Shown: positions 1 to 8,184, numbered from the stretch's first letter. The stretch: 35,558 bases of DNA from Paenibacillus popilliae ATCC 14706 (GCF_000315235.1 NZ_BALG01000244.1:1-35558), one strand, 5' to 3'. The notes: a model not told the origin generated them from the sequence alone. Numbers and translations: made by a program.

Positions 1-47
1 AAGACATTCATCTCCAAAACGCGGGGTGAATGTCTTCTTTTTATACT
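1..47 (+). terminator. Rho-independent terminator-like hairpin
   Basis: A perfect 10-bp inverted repeat (AAGACATTCA at 1-10, TGAATGTCTT at 27-36) encloses a 16-nt loop and is followed by CTTTTTAT. It lies directly upstream of a 5'-truncated gene, so it probably ended a transcript belonging to lost or out-of-window sequence. The end of a mobile element is another possibility. Confidence 0.55.
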
Positions 48-84
48 ATCTGCACCGCCTCCGAAGAAAAACGCAAGTTCTTCA

Positions 85-885
85 GTGGCCTCGGTTACAG
101 CTGGAGGATTTGGGGCTAACATGGACATCATCGCCCAAGTTCGGCCGGATTTGGAAGGCTATGTGACGACGAACCAGGAAGGAAGCACTGGCGACGGCAT
201 TAAAATGATCGAAAACTTGGGGGGCACCACGGTCGATATGGAATACATCCAGGTTCACCCAACGGTGCAGCAGGAAAACTCCTACCTTATCGGTGAAGTG
301 GTACGCGGTGAAGGAGCCATTCTCATCACAAGCAAAGGCGAACGGTTCATCAACGAAATGGCTGCCCGTGACAGCGTAACTGCGGCGATCAATAAGCTGC
401 CGGAAAAAAACGCTTTCCTTATTTTCGATTCCGGCGTCAAGTCGCGTGCGAAAGCAGTCGAACAATATGAAAAAATGGGCTTTGTGAAGACAGAGGATAC
501 AATCAAGGCGCTGGCTCAAGAAATCGGCGTACCGGCGGATCAATTACAAAAGACCCTTGATACGTGGAACAGTGCGGTAAAAAATAAGAAAGACGCCGAG
601 TTCGGCAGAAAGACGGGAATGGATCACGACCTGTCCGCTGCGCCGTACTACGCCATCAAAATCGGACCAGGAATTCACTACACCATGGGCGGCGTGAGAA
701 TCAACACGAATACGGAAGTCCTGGACAATGACGGAAAACCTATTTCGGGTCTTTTCGCTGCGGGTGAAGTGACTGGAGGTCTACACGGAGAGAACCGAAT
801 CGGTGGTAATTCCGTCGCGGAAATCATCATTTTCGGCCGTCAAGCCGGTATAAAATCCTCTGAATACGCCAAAACGGTAAAATAA
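85..885 (+). pseudogene. C-terminal half of a fumarate reductase/flavocytochrome c flavoprotein, 5'-truncated
   Basis: The open frame gives about 266 residues matching the C-terminal part of FAD-dependent fumarate reductase-type flavoproteins, which transfer electrons from reduced flavin to fumarate or a related unsaturated acid. Visible marks are the glycine turn TAGGFGAN at the very start, the active-site stretch HYTMGGVRINTNTEVLD, and the C-terminal FAD-binding motif FAAGEVTGGLHGENRIGGNS. Family members are around 500 residues, so the N-terminal FAD-binding Rossmann motif and about half the protein are missing. The frame could start at GTG 85, but no ribosome binding site precedes it, and a terminator-like hairpin lies only 40 bases upstream. 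The most likely reading is a gene relic left by rearrangement. The substrate cannot be assigned. Confidence 0.75.
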
Positions 886-1012
886 GTACAGTTCTCCCCC
901 AACCTTTTCGGTCGGCTGCGTAAGCGTCAAATCGTCCGCAGCTTGTTAGAAGATGAGAGCTCGTATCAAAAGTCATAGCGGTAGCTGGAGGTCTGTAAAA
1001 TAAACTTATATT

Positions 1013-1051
1013 ATGAGGTTAATCGGCTTAATCTGGTTAACCTCATTTTCA
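1013..1051 (+). terminator. Terminator or attenuator hairpin between the flavoprotein relic and the P-loop kinase gene
   Basis: ATGAGGTTAA (1013-1022) pairs perfectly with TTAACCTCAT (1037-1046) around a 14-nt loop, and TTTC follows. The T tract is short, so termination may be modest. It sits 42 bases before the kinase start, so it could also attenuate that gene. Confidence 0.5.
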
Positions 1052-1092
1052 TATAAAATATTCAATAATTGGCTAAGGAAGGATGTTCACCA

Positions 1093-1617
1093 TTGTCAGA
1101 TGAAAACAAAAAAAATATAATTTATCTCGTGTCAGGTCCAGTCGGGGTTGGAAAATCTACAACTTCAAAAAAACTTGCTCACATGGTTAAGAAATGTGTT
1201 CTTCTTGAGGGCGACTCTATTTTAAATATGTATGAATACGGATCAGAAACATCTTGGGAGGATCGCTTAAGTCTAACGTGGGAGAATATTCTTACTTTAA
1301 CTAGGAATTTTATTCAAAATGGCTTCAATGTCGTCATTGACTTTGTGGTAGAAGATGAACTTGACTGGTTTTGTAAACAGATATCCGATTTACAAGTAAC
1401 ATTAAAATATATCGTACTTAGAGCAGATAAAGAAAAACTAATCGAACGTATAGGTATGAGGGGAGATGATGATTTAACAGAACGCTCATTGTTTTTGTTG
1501 AACAAACTGGAATCAACTCCCTCGAATCAACAATTTATGTTTGATACAACTTTAAGACATACAACAGAGATAGTAGATGTAATAATAAATGACACTGGTT
1601 TTGTTGTTGAAATTTAA
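1093..1617 (+). CDS. Small P-loop nucleotide kinase-like protein (AAA_33 type)
   Basis: The product (174 residues from this start) opens with a Walker A motif, GPVGVGKST, at about residues 14-22. The rest resembles AAA_33/zeta-toxin/chloramphenicol-phosphotransferase-like kinases: a hydrophobic strand with acidic residues (NVVIDFVVEDELDW) and an arginine-rich lid (IERIGMRGDDDLTER). The substrate is unknown. An in-frame TTG at 1069 would add eight residues, but AAGGAAGGA at 1075-1083 is well placed before TTG 1093, so 1093 is preferred. The gene is AT-rich compared with the backbone and sits between the flavoprotein relic and an IS66 remnant, which suggests acquisition by transfer. It appears intact. 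A resistance or metabolic small-molecule kinase is possible but unproven. Confidence 0.65.
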   Translation: MSDENKKNIIYLVSGPVGVGKSTTSKKLAHMVKKCVLLEGDSILNMYEYGSETSWEDRLSLTWENILTLTRNFIQNGFNVVIDFVVEDELDWFCKQISDLQVTLKYIVLRADKEKLIERIGMRGDDDLTERSLFLLNKLESTPSNQQFMFDTTLRHTTEIVDVIINDTGFVVEI

Positions 1618-1669
1618 TCGAAACGTACAGGAGCTTGAACAAAGTTCTAGTAATGTAACGAGGCCAGCC

Positions 1670-1885
1670 ATTATGATCCCAGTAAAGCAGCTTCAACTTG
1701 TTGCGTTCACGGCACCAGACCTTCATCGTCTGGCCGCTTGCTTCATAAGCTGCGACGCGCGCGGTCCATTCTTGTCGGCGTTGTTCTTGTTTCGTCATGA
1801 GGCAACCTCCTGTGATTTGGAATTGCTCTCATCTTCTCATGATTCCCGGGGTCTGTTGAAGGTGTGCCAGGTTTGACGCTGAAGG
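1670..1885 (-). mobile_element. IS66-family remnant: 5' end of tnpA plus terminal sequence
   Basis: On the minus strand an ATG at 1798, preceded by AGGAGG, starts a frame reading MTKQEQRRQEWTARVAAYEA and then SGQTMKVWCRER. This matches the N-terminus of the IS66 accessory protein TnpA (OrfA). Similarity stops at about residue 40 (around 1678), after which the frame runs into unrelated sequence next to the kinase gene. Upstream of the start, at about 1867-1885, the minus strand reads AGCGTCAAACC, resembling the IS66 end seen at 34426-34439. The rest of the element (tnpB, tnpC, other end) is absent here, so it is an immobile relic. Confidence 0.7.
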
Positions 1886-1944
1886 TCGGACTGACAGTTC
1901 GACCTTCAAGATGAAGTCAAAAACATTCATTACAATATCATTGA

Positions 1945-3528
1945 TTAACTAGCAAGTTTATATGCGGGTACTTCATCTGCATGAGGGAAAAAGCCTTCAA
2001 ATGAAATTCCCTTCTTACTTGCAAGTTCCTTATAAAAATCTTCAACTTTTGATCGTATTGTATTTTTCCGCTCCACTAAAACATCTAGAAACTCTTTCGC
2101 TGATTCACCAAGCTGCTTTTCACGTCCTTCTGCATAAGCTCTAAACATATCTGAAAAAGCAGGTTCTGATAAGCTTTCAATTTTTTCGATTAACGGTTTT
2201 ACGGACATGAGATCCATTTCGTATTCATTTTTCAACCATCCATCCCACAAGAATGTATAGCATGGTTGGTTATATTTATTGTTGTAAATAAGGGATAAAA
2301 TAGAATCTGGATTAGATGTGCATTCGGTAATTCTAGAAGTATCGCCAACGTGTTTAAGAGCTTGTCCTTTATCGAAGGCTACGATATTCCCGCTGCTATC
2401 AATACCAAAATTACCATCATGACAGTCCAGATTCGCAATCAAATAATCAATGATCTGGGACTCCTGTAACTGTTTCCGATTTTCATCCGTTAATTTCCCA
2501 AATTGGTAGTTTAATCCCCAAGTTTTGAGGTCGATCATTTTCTGTACCGAACCGGACCGTTTACCTACACCCGGTATGTAAAGTGTTACGTTCTCAATCT
2601 CTACTGAAGGCTGGTCCAGTGCCTGTAATAGTTTATTGGCACCCACCTCAGCTTCACCCACCCAATCAAATTTCCAAGGTTTTCCACTCACTTTAAATAA
2701 CCAACGCTCTCCGGTTTTATCCTGCACAATATATTTTTCAGATTGACCACCAAGATCCTTAGTAGCATCACCGACAACAGTAAATTCTGTATTTAGCAAC
2801 ACCTCATCGCTCACTATGAATTGGTCATTCTCCTTCCTCTCAAGTGGCAACACCTCCGCGCTCGCTTTTAAAATGCCGTTCTCCCTTCTCACGTCGCGAA
2901 TCACATAGCTCGTTCCTTTGTCCAGTAAAAACTCATATTCAAATGGATATTTAGCTAACGACATAACAGGGGCGGCGCAATAGCCAGCGGGAACATTAAG
3001 TTCAAGGTCTACATTACCTTTGAAAAGGTTAGTCTTATATAACGCTGTACTCACAAATGCATTATCGGTAATCACAGCGCCAATTAAATCGGAGGGTTCC
3101 ACTTCTTCCCACTCAGGCATATGAATATTTCGATAAACTACAACCCCTTCAGAAAGGTTAAATTTTTGAAGCCCTTTGCTTATGCTTTCTGCGTCACGAA
3201 TTATCTGCCTAGTATATCCATTTCCGACGTCATCGCTGACACCATTACGAAGGTAACCGTTAATTAATTCGGCATCTTCGGTGTAGTCTCTGATACTGTC
3301 TTTTTCTTCTTCAGAAAGGCGGTTTAGCCACGAAGGAGATACGGCATTGTTCCACTCTTTTACTAGATTTCCTGAGTAAAACCGATAGTAATCATCCCCG
3401 CTCGCTTGTCCCGCTTCTGTCGCTTGCGCGTTCACACTGCTCATTTGTGCTACCGGCATGAGAAGTGAAATACTTAACATCATCATTGCGGTTAGAAATA
3501 TTTTTTTGATATTCTTTTTTACATCCAT
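1945..3528 (-). CDS. Secreted ADP-ribosyltransferase fused to a HipA/PI4K-like kinase domain, putative toxin
   Basis: The 527-residue product begins with a signal peptide (charged MDVKKNIKKI, hydrophobic 11-27, likely cleavage after AQA near residue 36). Residues about 45-230 fit the ADP-ribosyltransferase exoenzyme fold of the R-S-E class: an arginine in VVYRNI (R133), the FVSTA segment (160-162) and the bi-glutamate FEYEFLL (E197 and E199), which would transfer ADP-ribose from NAD. Residues about 240-500 resemble the HipA/phosphoinositide-4-kinase-like fold: lysine in WLFKV (K279), acidic GEAEVGA (292-294), catalytic-loop ANLDCHDGN (D368, H370, N373) and metal-binding AFDKG (D386). Start ATG 3528 has AGAGGAG nine bases upstream. 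The gene is AT-rich, stands alone and is flanked by IS debris, consistent with transfer. I infer a secreted virulence or anti-competitor factor; the targets and the activity of the kinase-like half are unknown. Confidence 0.75.
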   Translation of the reverse strand: MDVKKNIKKIFLTAMMMLSISLLMPVAQMSSVNAQATEAGQASGDDYYRFYSGNLVKEWNNAVSPSWLNRLSEEEKDSIRDYTEDAELINGYLRNGVSDDVGNGYTRQIIRDAESISKGLQKFNLSEGVVVYRNIHMPEWEEVEPSDLIGAVITDNAFVSTALYKTNLFKGNVDLELNVPAGYCAAPVMSLAKYPFEYEFLLDKGTSYVIRDVRRENGILKASAEVLPLERKENDQFIVSDEVLLNTEFTVVGDATKDLGGQSEKYIVQDKTGERWLFKVSGKPWKFDWVGEAEVGANKLLQALDQPSVEIENVTLYIPGVGKRSGSVQKMIDLKTWGLNYQFGKLTDENRKQLQESQIIDYLIANLDCHDGNFGIDSSGNIVAFDKGQALKHVGDTSRITECTSNPDSILSLIYNNKYNQPCYTFLWDGWLKNEYEMDLMSVKPLIEKIESLSEPAFSDMFRAYAEGREKQLGESAKEFLDVLVERKNTIRSKVEDFYKELASKKGISFEGFFPHADEVPAYKLAS

Positions 3529-3576
3529 AAAATCATCTCCTCTGTTTCATGTACTGAAAATCTAGCTGTTACAATA

Positions 3577-3604
3577 TTGAACAGTAACATGGAGTTACAT
3601 TCAA
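3577..3604 (-). promoter_or_regulatory. Nested palindrome upstream of the ART-kinase gene
   Basis: TTGAA (3577-3581) and GTAAC (3584-3588) are mirrored by GTTAC (3594-3598) and TTCAA (3600-3604) around a 5-nt centre. The palindrome ends 48 bases before the toxin start codon, where an operator or a leader hairpin would be expected. No regulator can be named. Confidence 0.4.
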
Positions 3605-3725
3605 AGTAAAATAAAGATTGTTATAATATGTATCGATAATATGTCTGTTTCTCCCCTGCCGAAGCCCCGTATTAAAATCGATACCTTTACTGTGTACTTA
3701 GACTCGTCAAAACGTCGAATGCTTT

Positions 3726-3938
3726 ATGTGCCATCCTTGTTATGAACAGATAAATTACTGGGCTAAGAAGGAGGAATGCGCAAAAGTGGATGCGGTAGCA
3801 AAAAGTATCGGCAAAAGCCGGGCCGCTTTTATTCAAGAAGCGATCGACGAAAAGATCGAACGTGAAGGGCTGGAAAGCTCTTCTGTGAACGAAGAACCTG
3901 GGAGTAGTCCGGGGACTCATATAGGACTTATAACCTAG
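3726..3938 (+). pseudogene. Possible ribbon-helix-helix (CopG-like) protein fragment
   Basis: The 70-residue frame contains AKVDAVAKSIGKSRAAFIQ followed by EAIDEKIEREG, which has the helix-turn-helix pattern of the ribbon-helix-helix DNA-binding fold used by small plasmid and antitoxin-type repressors. The N-terminal residues (MCHPCYEQINYW) do not look like a proper strand and no ribosome binding site precedes the ATG. A good AAGGAGGA at 3766-3773 precedes an ATG in another frame that reads only 29 codons. This is probably a rearranged 5' end of a former regulator gene. Identification is tentative. Confidence 0.3.
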
Positions 3939-4054
3939 AAAAAGAAATGGGAACTGGTGACACATTAAGAATGAACAAAACTTATCATTCCCTTCCTATT
4001 AAGCTATCATAGAATTGGTAGTAGCAAAGAGCCAAACGGATGAAGTGGGCTACG

Positions 4055-4102
4055 TTCCCACCTGGAGTTGGAAAAACCCACCTGTCCGTGGGGCTGGGAA
4101 TT
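4055..4102 (+). mobile_element. IS21-family istB scrap (Walker A region)
   Basis: One frame reads FPPGVGKTHLSVGLGI, very close to the Walker A region of IstB, the ATPase helper of IS21-family transposition (typically GPPGVGKTHLAVALG). Similarity covers only about 16 codons with no open frame around it, so only a sliver of the element survives. A truncated istA occurs at the other end of the window (33875-34429), but the two need not come from the same copy. Confidence 0.55.
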
Positions 4103-4103
4103 A

Positions 4104-4163
4104 GTGCTAGACTCTTTATTGGATAACAGAGAACCGAGAGTGCGACAATATTGAGTCTAGCAC
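4104..4163. repeat. Perfect 11-bp inverted repeat directly after the istB scrap
   Basis: GTGCTAGACTC (4104-4114) is mirrored by GAGTCTAGCAC (4153-4163) with 38 bases between them. The repeat starts two bases after IstB similarity ends and is not followed by a T tract, so it does not look like a terminator. It may mark the ends of a very small non-autonomous insertion or a recombination scar. Confidence 0.45.
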
Positions 4164-4235
4164 CAAAACCAACATGATCCTTTTGTTTTTTAGGTGTCGA
4201 TCACTTCTTATTACAATCCGCCATTTATTGTTCTC

Positions 4236-4688
4236 TTATTTTCCTTGTATTTTGGAATAAGGTTGAGAATGGAGCATCCATGAAATTCCGTATTTATCGA
4301 CAAATTGCCCCATTTTACCGCCCCAAAATTGGTCTTCATAAGGCATTTTTACTTCAACCGTTCGAGAATTAGCAACTTTCTCGAAAAACTCATCCGCTTC
4401 TTTTACAGCTTTTTCGTCTTCGCTATTCACATCTAGCATAATCGAGATTTGATTTCCATTTTGAACAGATTGTCCAAAACAGTCTGAACAGAGTAAATCA
4501 GCTCCTAGAACACTAAAACTGGCATGAATAGTCGTATCCTCCAAATGCTCTAATGATACACCAAATGTTTCGGCTTGTTCTTTGTTGACCGGCATTCGCA
4601 TAATATTTGTAGCCCCAAACACTTCTTCGTAATAAGCTAATGCTTCTTTTGCGCTATTAAAGCCAAGATAAGGATATATTTTCGCCAT
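4236..4688 (-). CDS. VOC-superfamily protein, PhnB/glyoxalase-like
   Basis: The product is 150 residues and has the paired beta-alpha-beta layout of vicinal oxygen chelate proteins of the PhnB-like type. It opens with IYPYLGFNSAKEALAYYEEV, continues with the strand IHASFSVLGADLLCSD, and closes with WGGKMGQFVDKYGISWML, the usual C-terminal signature of this group. Family members are small cytosolic dimers that often bind a metal, and many have no defined reaction, so no substrate is claimed. Start ATG 4688 is preceded by AAAAGGAG at good spacing. The gene is intact and monocistronic, flanked on both sides by insertion-sequence relics, and its AT-rich composition matches the accessory islet. 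Confidence 0.8.
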   Translation of the reverse strand: MAKIYPYLGFNSAKEALAYYEEVFGATNIMRMPVNKEQAETFGVSLEHLEDTTIHASFSVLGADLLCSDCFGQSVQNGNQISIMLDVNSEDEKAVKEADEFFEKVANSRTVEVKMPYEDQFWGGKMGQFVDKYGISWMLHSQPYSKIQGK

Positions 4689-4769
4689 TTTTTTACTCCT
4701 TTTGCTTTGATTTAACAGAAATTATTATTACACAATAATATATATTTTGCAACAATACGGTTGCCAGTG

Positions 4770-5090
4770 CCGTCTTTTGTGTCAGTGCTTACGTATTTTG
4801 TCGGTAGAGAAATCACCGTGGCGGCACCGCTCTGCTCCAGCAGGAAGATGATTTGCTCCACGCTACGCGCCGGACGTTCACGACGCAAGGCAATCGCTTG
4901 CCTAAGCAGTTCCGGATCCAGTTTCATTCGTCCTGCCGTATTGCGCGGCTTCGCTTTGAGCGCATCCCAGCCGCCTTTGCGGCAAGCCTCCAGGTAACGC
5001 GAGAGCGTCCGCTCGCTTACGGTCATCCTGCCGCTGCCCGGCAGATCGTACGTCCGGCGGCAATTTGTTCGTCTTGCAAAGCATCGGGCA
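4770..5090 (-). pseudogene. Integrase-type transposase (helix-turn-helix, Mu/IS481-like) 5' remnant, frameshifted
   Basis: The minus strand starts well, with an ATG at 5090 behind GGAGGAACC reading MPDALQDEQIAAGRTICRAA, but soon meets a stop. A second frame then continues with SERTLSRYLEACRKGGWDAL and RRERPARSVEQIIFLLEQSG, typical of the N-terminal helix-turn-helix part of integrase-core transposases. The frame break and the loss of everything downstream, including the DDE catalytic core, show it is dead. It ends next to the promoter side of the VOC gene. The exact IS family cannot be fixed from this portion. Confidence 0.6.
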
Positions 5091-5135
5091 TGAATGGTTC
5101 CTCCTTGTAGGAATGGAATAGGGGCAACTCCCATG

Positions 5136-5830
5136 ATCAGGGGAAATACTGCCGTCAGCTATAGCCAGCTTTTGTGGGGTGTGCACGCACCGCCGCCACG
5201 CCTAGTAATCGGTCGAGCCGAAGGAGTTCCTAAAAGAGACAATACGGCCGAGGAAGCACATCCCACGCCATCCATAACGCAGTCCAATCGGATCGTCGTT
5301 CGTGAGGGAGAGACGAATCCAGTCCGTTATGCAGTATATTGCTCCAAAGTCGCTGTTTATGGCGATCGCGGCGGCGCATCCAGCATTGCTGCCAACGCCA
5401 CAGCCTTTTCTCGGCATACCGGCCTCCGGCAAAGGAGGCGCTATCCGCCACAATCGTTGACAAGCTGCAGCCTTCAATTATGCAAATAAGCCAATACATC
5501 GCTATTCCAATCCACTACCATAATATGGAGATAGTCGAAGTGGAGAATAGGAAGATGTGTGGCCGTCAAACCTTTATCGTCTTCCTATTCGTCTATTTTT
5601 CGACACGCCTCTCCTTATGATTGTCGTTGTATGCAATATTCACCACCGCCAATCGCCCCTCCTTCTCTCCGACATTCCTCATAATAAATAACCGTTCACC
5701 TTCCGTCATTGGGAGTGAGCAGCGACACCTAGAGTTCATTCTTTCAACATAAATCACCTGCATTTTACATTTAATATAGACATTTTTGCATATGGATCAC
5801 CGCATGTTTTTGTGTAGGTTGCACAAACTT
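5136..5830. other. Gene-poor stretch with an extended imperfect inverted repeat
   Basis: About 700 bases carry overlapping frames of roughly 60-130 codons on both strands, none of which I recognise and none with a convincing ribosome binding site. The sequence is GC-rich up to about 5480 and AT-richer after that. At 5534-5602 there is a long interrupted repeat: GTCGAA plus GAATAGGAAGA (5534-5539, 5545-5555) mirrored by TCTTCCTATTC plus TTCGAC (5580-5590, 5597-5602). The stretch probably consists of decayed mobile-element DNA plus the leader of the uvrA-like gene. Confidence 0.4.
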
Positions 5831-5858
5831 CGTGGAGAAGGAGAAAGGGGGCATCAAC

Positions 5859-8099
5859 TTGAACCAAAATTTTATTGAGATCGTGAACGCCAGAGTGAAC
5901 AATCTTAAAAATGTCAGTGTCCAGATACCGAAGGGGAAAATTACGATCTTTACCGGGGTCTCCGGTTCTGGGAAATCTTCCCTTGTGTTCGATACGGTTG
6001 CCCAAGAAGCAGGGCGGCAGCTCAATGAAACCTACAGCAGCTTTGTCCGGACGTTTCTGCCGCGATACAGCCGACCTGAAGCGGATGAAATCCGAAACCT
6101 CTCAACGGCCGTAGTGGTGGATCAAAAGCGCCTTGGAGGAAATGCACGTTCTACCTTGGGAACGGTGACGGACATTAATGCCTTGTTCCGACTGTTGTAT
6201 TCACGTTTTGGAAAGCCGCAGATCGGTTATTCCAATGCGTATTCCTTCAATGACCCAAGTGGCATGTGTCCCGCATGTGAGGGGATTGGCAAGATCATCA
6301 CGCTAAATGTTGATGCGGCGCTAGATAAAGAGAAATCCTTACATGAAGGCGCGATTTTATTGCCGGGTTTTGCGCCGGGAGGATGGCAGTGGAAAACCTA
6401 TGGTGAATCCGGATTTTTTGATAACGACAAGAAGATAAAGGATTACACAGAAGACGAGCTTCAAACTTTACTGTACGCTGATCCGCAAAAGGTCATGGTC
6501 AGTCATCTGGACAATGAGATTAACGCGACCTATGAAGGGCTGGCTGTTCGATTTATGCGGCTGAATGTGAAGACGGAGAAGGAAACCAGCAAAGTTGGAG
6601 CCAAGAAAATGAACAAGTTCACCACGATCGGCATCTGTCCGTCCTGTGGGGGCAAACGCTATAACGAAAAGGTGTTGTCCTCCAAAATCATGGGCTATTC
6701 CATCTTCGATATGACTGAGATGCAATTGGACGGGCTGATCCATGTCTTATTGCAGATAGACATGCCCACGGCAAAGCCTGTAGTGGATGGGATCGTAGAA
6801 CGTTTGAGAAATCTTTGCGAGATCGGGCTTGGCTATATGTCGCTCACGCGGGAAACTTCGACCTTATCCGGTGGCGAATCGCAGCGGGTAAAGATGGTCA
6901 AGCATTTGTCCAGCAGTTTAACGGGAATCATGTACATCTTCGATGAGCCAAGTACCGGATTGCATCCGCGTGATGTGTATCGCTTAAATGAGCTGCTCGT
7001 CAAGCTGCGGGACAAGGGCAACACCGTCCTGGTGGTGGAGCATGATCCGGATGTTATTCAAGTGGCCGATCACATCATTGATGTGGGGCCGAGAGCGGGT
7101 TCTGGCGGCGGCCGAATTATGTACAGCGGCGATTATGAAGGTTTGCTGGCATCGGATACGCTCACGGCCCAATATCTAACGCGACATGCTGACATGAAGC
7201 CAAATTCAAGGCCCGTCACTTCATTCTTGGAAAGTCGAAAAAGCAGCCTGCACAATTTGAAGAATGCCCGTTTGCGCGTGCCAGTTGGCGTGTTCACCGT
7301 GGTAACAGGCGTGGCAGGCTCCGGCAAGAGTACGCTTGTCAACGAAGTGTTTGCGAAGGATCATCCGGAGGTGGTTCGTATTGACCAGCAGCCGGTTCAG
7401 GGCAGCATCCGTTCCAATCCGGCCACGTATGCCGACATTATGGCCTCCATCCGTAAAGCATTCGCAGAAGTAAATCGCGTGGACGGTGGACTATTTAGTT
7501 TCAACTCTATAGGCGGTTGTGAGACCTGCGGAGGAACGGGCATCATCGAACTGAACATGTCCTTTATGGATAAAGTAGGGGTCACGTGCAGTTCGTGTAA
7601 CGGCAGTCGATTCAAACCCGAAGTGCTTCAGTACCTGTACAGAGGAAAGAACATTGTTGATGTGATGGACATGACGATTGCGGAAGCCGTGGAATTTTTC
7701 GAGACTAAGGATATTCAGACGAAATTGAAAAGTCTCGTCACGGTAGGTTTGGGCTATTTGACCTTGGGACAACCGCTCAGCACGCTTTCCGGCGGCGAAT
7801 GCCAGCGCTTGAAGTTGGGCAAGGAACTGAACAAGAAAGGCCAAATCTACATTCTGGACGAGCCTACAACGGGCCTGCATATGTCTGATGTTTCCCACAT
7901 GTTAAGGATCATTGACACGCTGGTGGAGAAAGGAAATACCGTGATTGTGATTGAACATAATCTGGACGTGATCCGGCAGGGCGACTGGATCATTGATATT
8001 GGGCCGGATGGGGGAACGGACGGCGGTGAAGTCATCTATGAAGGGCCACCGCCTGGCATTATGAACAGTGAGCGATCCATTACAGCGCGATATTTGTAA
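5859..8099 (+). CDS. UvrA-like ABC ATPase lacking the UvrB-binding domain (short UvrA paralogue)
   Basis: The product (746 residues from TTG 5859) carries two ABC ATPase modules in tandem: Walker A GVSGSGKSS near residue 33, signature TLSGGESQRV, Walker B YIFDEPSTGLH, then Walker A GVAGSGKST, signature TLSGGECQRL and YILDEPTTGLH. Zinc-site cysteines occur as CPACEGIG, CPSCGGKRY, CETCGGTG and CSSCNGSRF. Canonical UvrA is about 950 residues and has a UvrB-binding domain just after the RSTVGT-type segment; here RSTLGTVTDINALFRLLYSR runs almost directly into the first zinc site. Such short UvrA paralogues are known in Firmicutes and actinomycetes, and some protect against DNA-binding antibiotics. 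An in-frame GTG at 5832 is an alternative start, but GGGGG seven bases before TTG 5859 favours 5859. It appears monocistronic. Confidence 0.85.
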   Translation: MNQNFIEIVNARVNNLKNVSVQIPKGKITIFTGVSGSGKSSLVFDTVAQEAGRQLNETYSSFVRTFLPRYSRPEADEIRNLSTAVVVDQKRLGGNARSTLGTVTDINALFRLLYSRFGKPQIGYSNAYSFNDPSGMCPACEGIGKIITLNVDAALDKEKSLHEGAILLPGFAPGGWQWKTYGESGFFDNDKKIKDYTEDELQTLLYADPQKVMVSHLDNEINATYEGLAVRFMRLNVKTEKETSKVGAKKMNKFTTIGICPSCGGKRYNEKVLSSKIMGYSIFDMTEMQLDGLIHVLLQIDMPTAKPVVDGIVERLRNLCEIGLGYMSLTRETSTLSGGESQRVKMVKHLSSSLTGIMYIFDEPSTGLHPRDVYRLNELLVKLRDKGNTVLVVEHDPDVIQVADHIIDVGPRAGSGGGRIMYSGDYEGLLASDTLTAQYLTRHADMKPNSRPVTSFLESRKSSLHNLKNARLRVPVGVFTVVTGVAGSGKSTLVNEVFAKDHPEVVRIDQQPVQGSIRSNPATYADIMASIRKAFAEVNRVDGGLFSFNSIGGCETCGGTGIIELNMSFMDKVGVTCSSCNGSRFKPEVLQYLYRGKNIVDVMDMTIAEAVEFFETKDIQTKLKSLVTVGLGYLTLGQPLSTLSGGECQRLKLGKELNKKGQIYILDEPTTGLHMSDVSHMLRIIDTLVEKGNTVIVIEHNLDVIRQGDWIIDIGPDGGTDGGEVIYEGPPPGIMNSERSITARYL

Positions 8100-8110
8100 C
8101 GGATCGAAAG

Positions 8111-8167
8111 AATGGCTTTAATGAATTCCTCCTTTGTCCAATGGGCTGTCGCATGAAGCCATTTTAT
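8111..8167 (+). terminator. Weak terminator candidate after the uvrA-like gene
   Basis: AATGGCTT (8111-8118) can pair with AAGCCATT (8156-8163), followed by TTAT, but the loop is long (37 nt). An alternative shorter pairing uses ATGGGCT around 8141 with the same right arm. Confidence 0.3.
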
Positions 8168-8184
8168 CGGACGGCGGGCAGGCA

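Noticed and set aside
920-931. GTAAGCGTCAAA, identical to the IS66-type end at 34426
   Set aside because: A 12-base match in a window this size can arise by chance and no other IS66 sequence adjoins it, so I do not call an IS end here.
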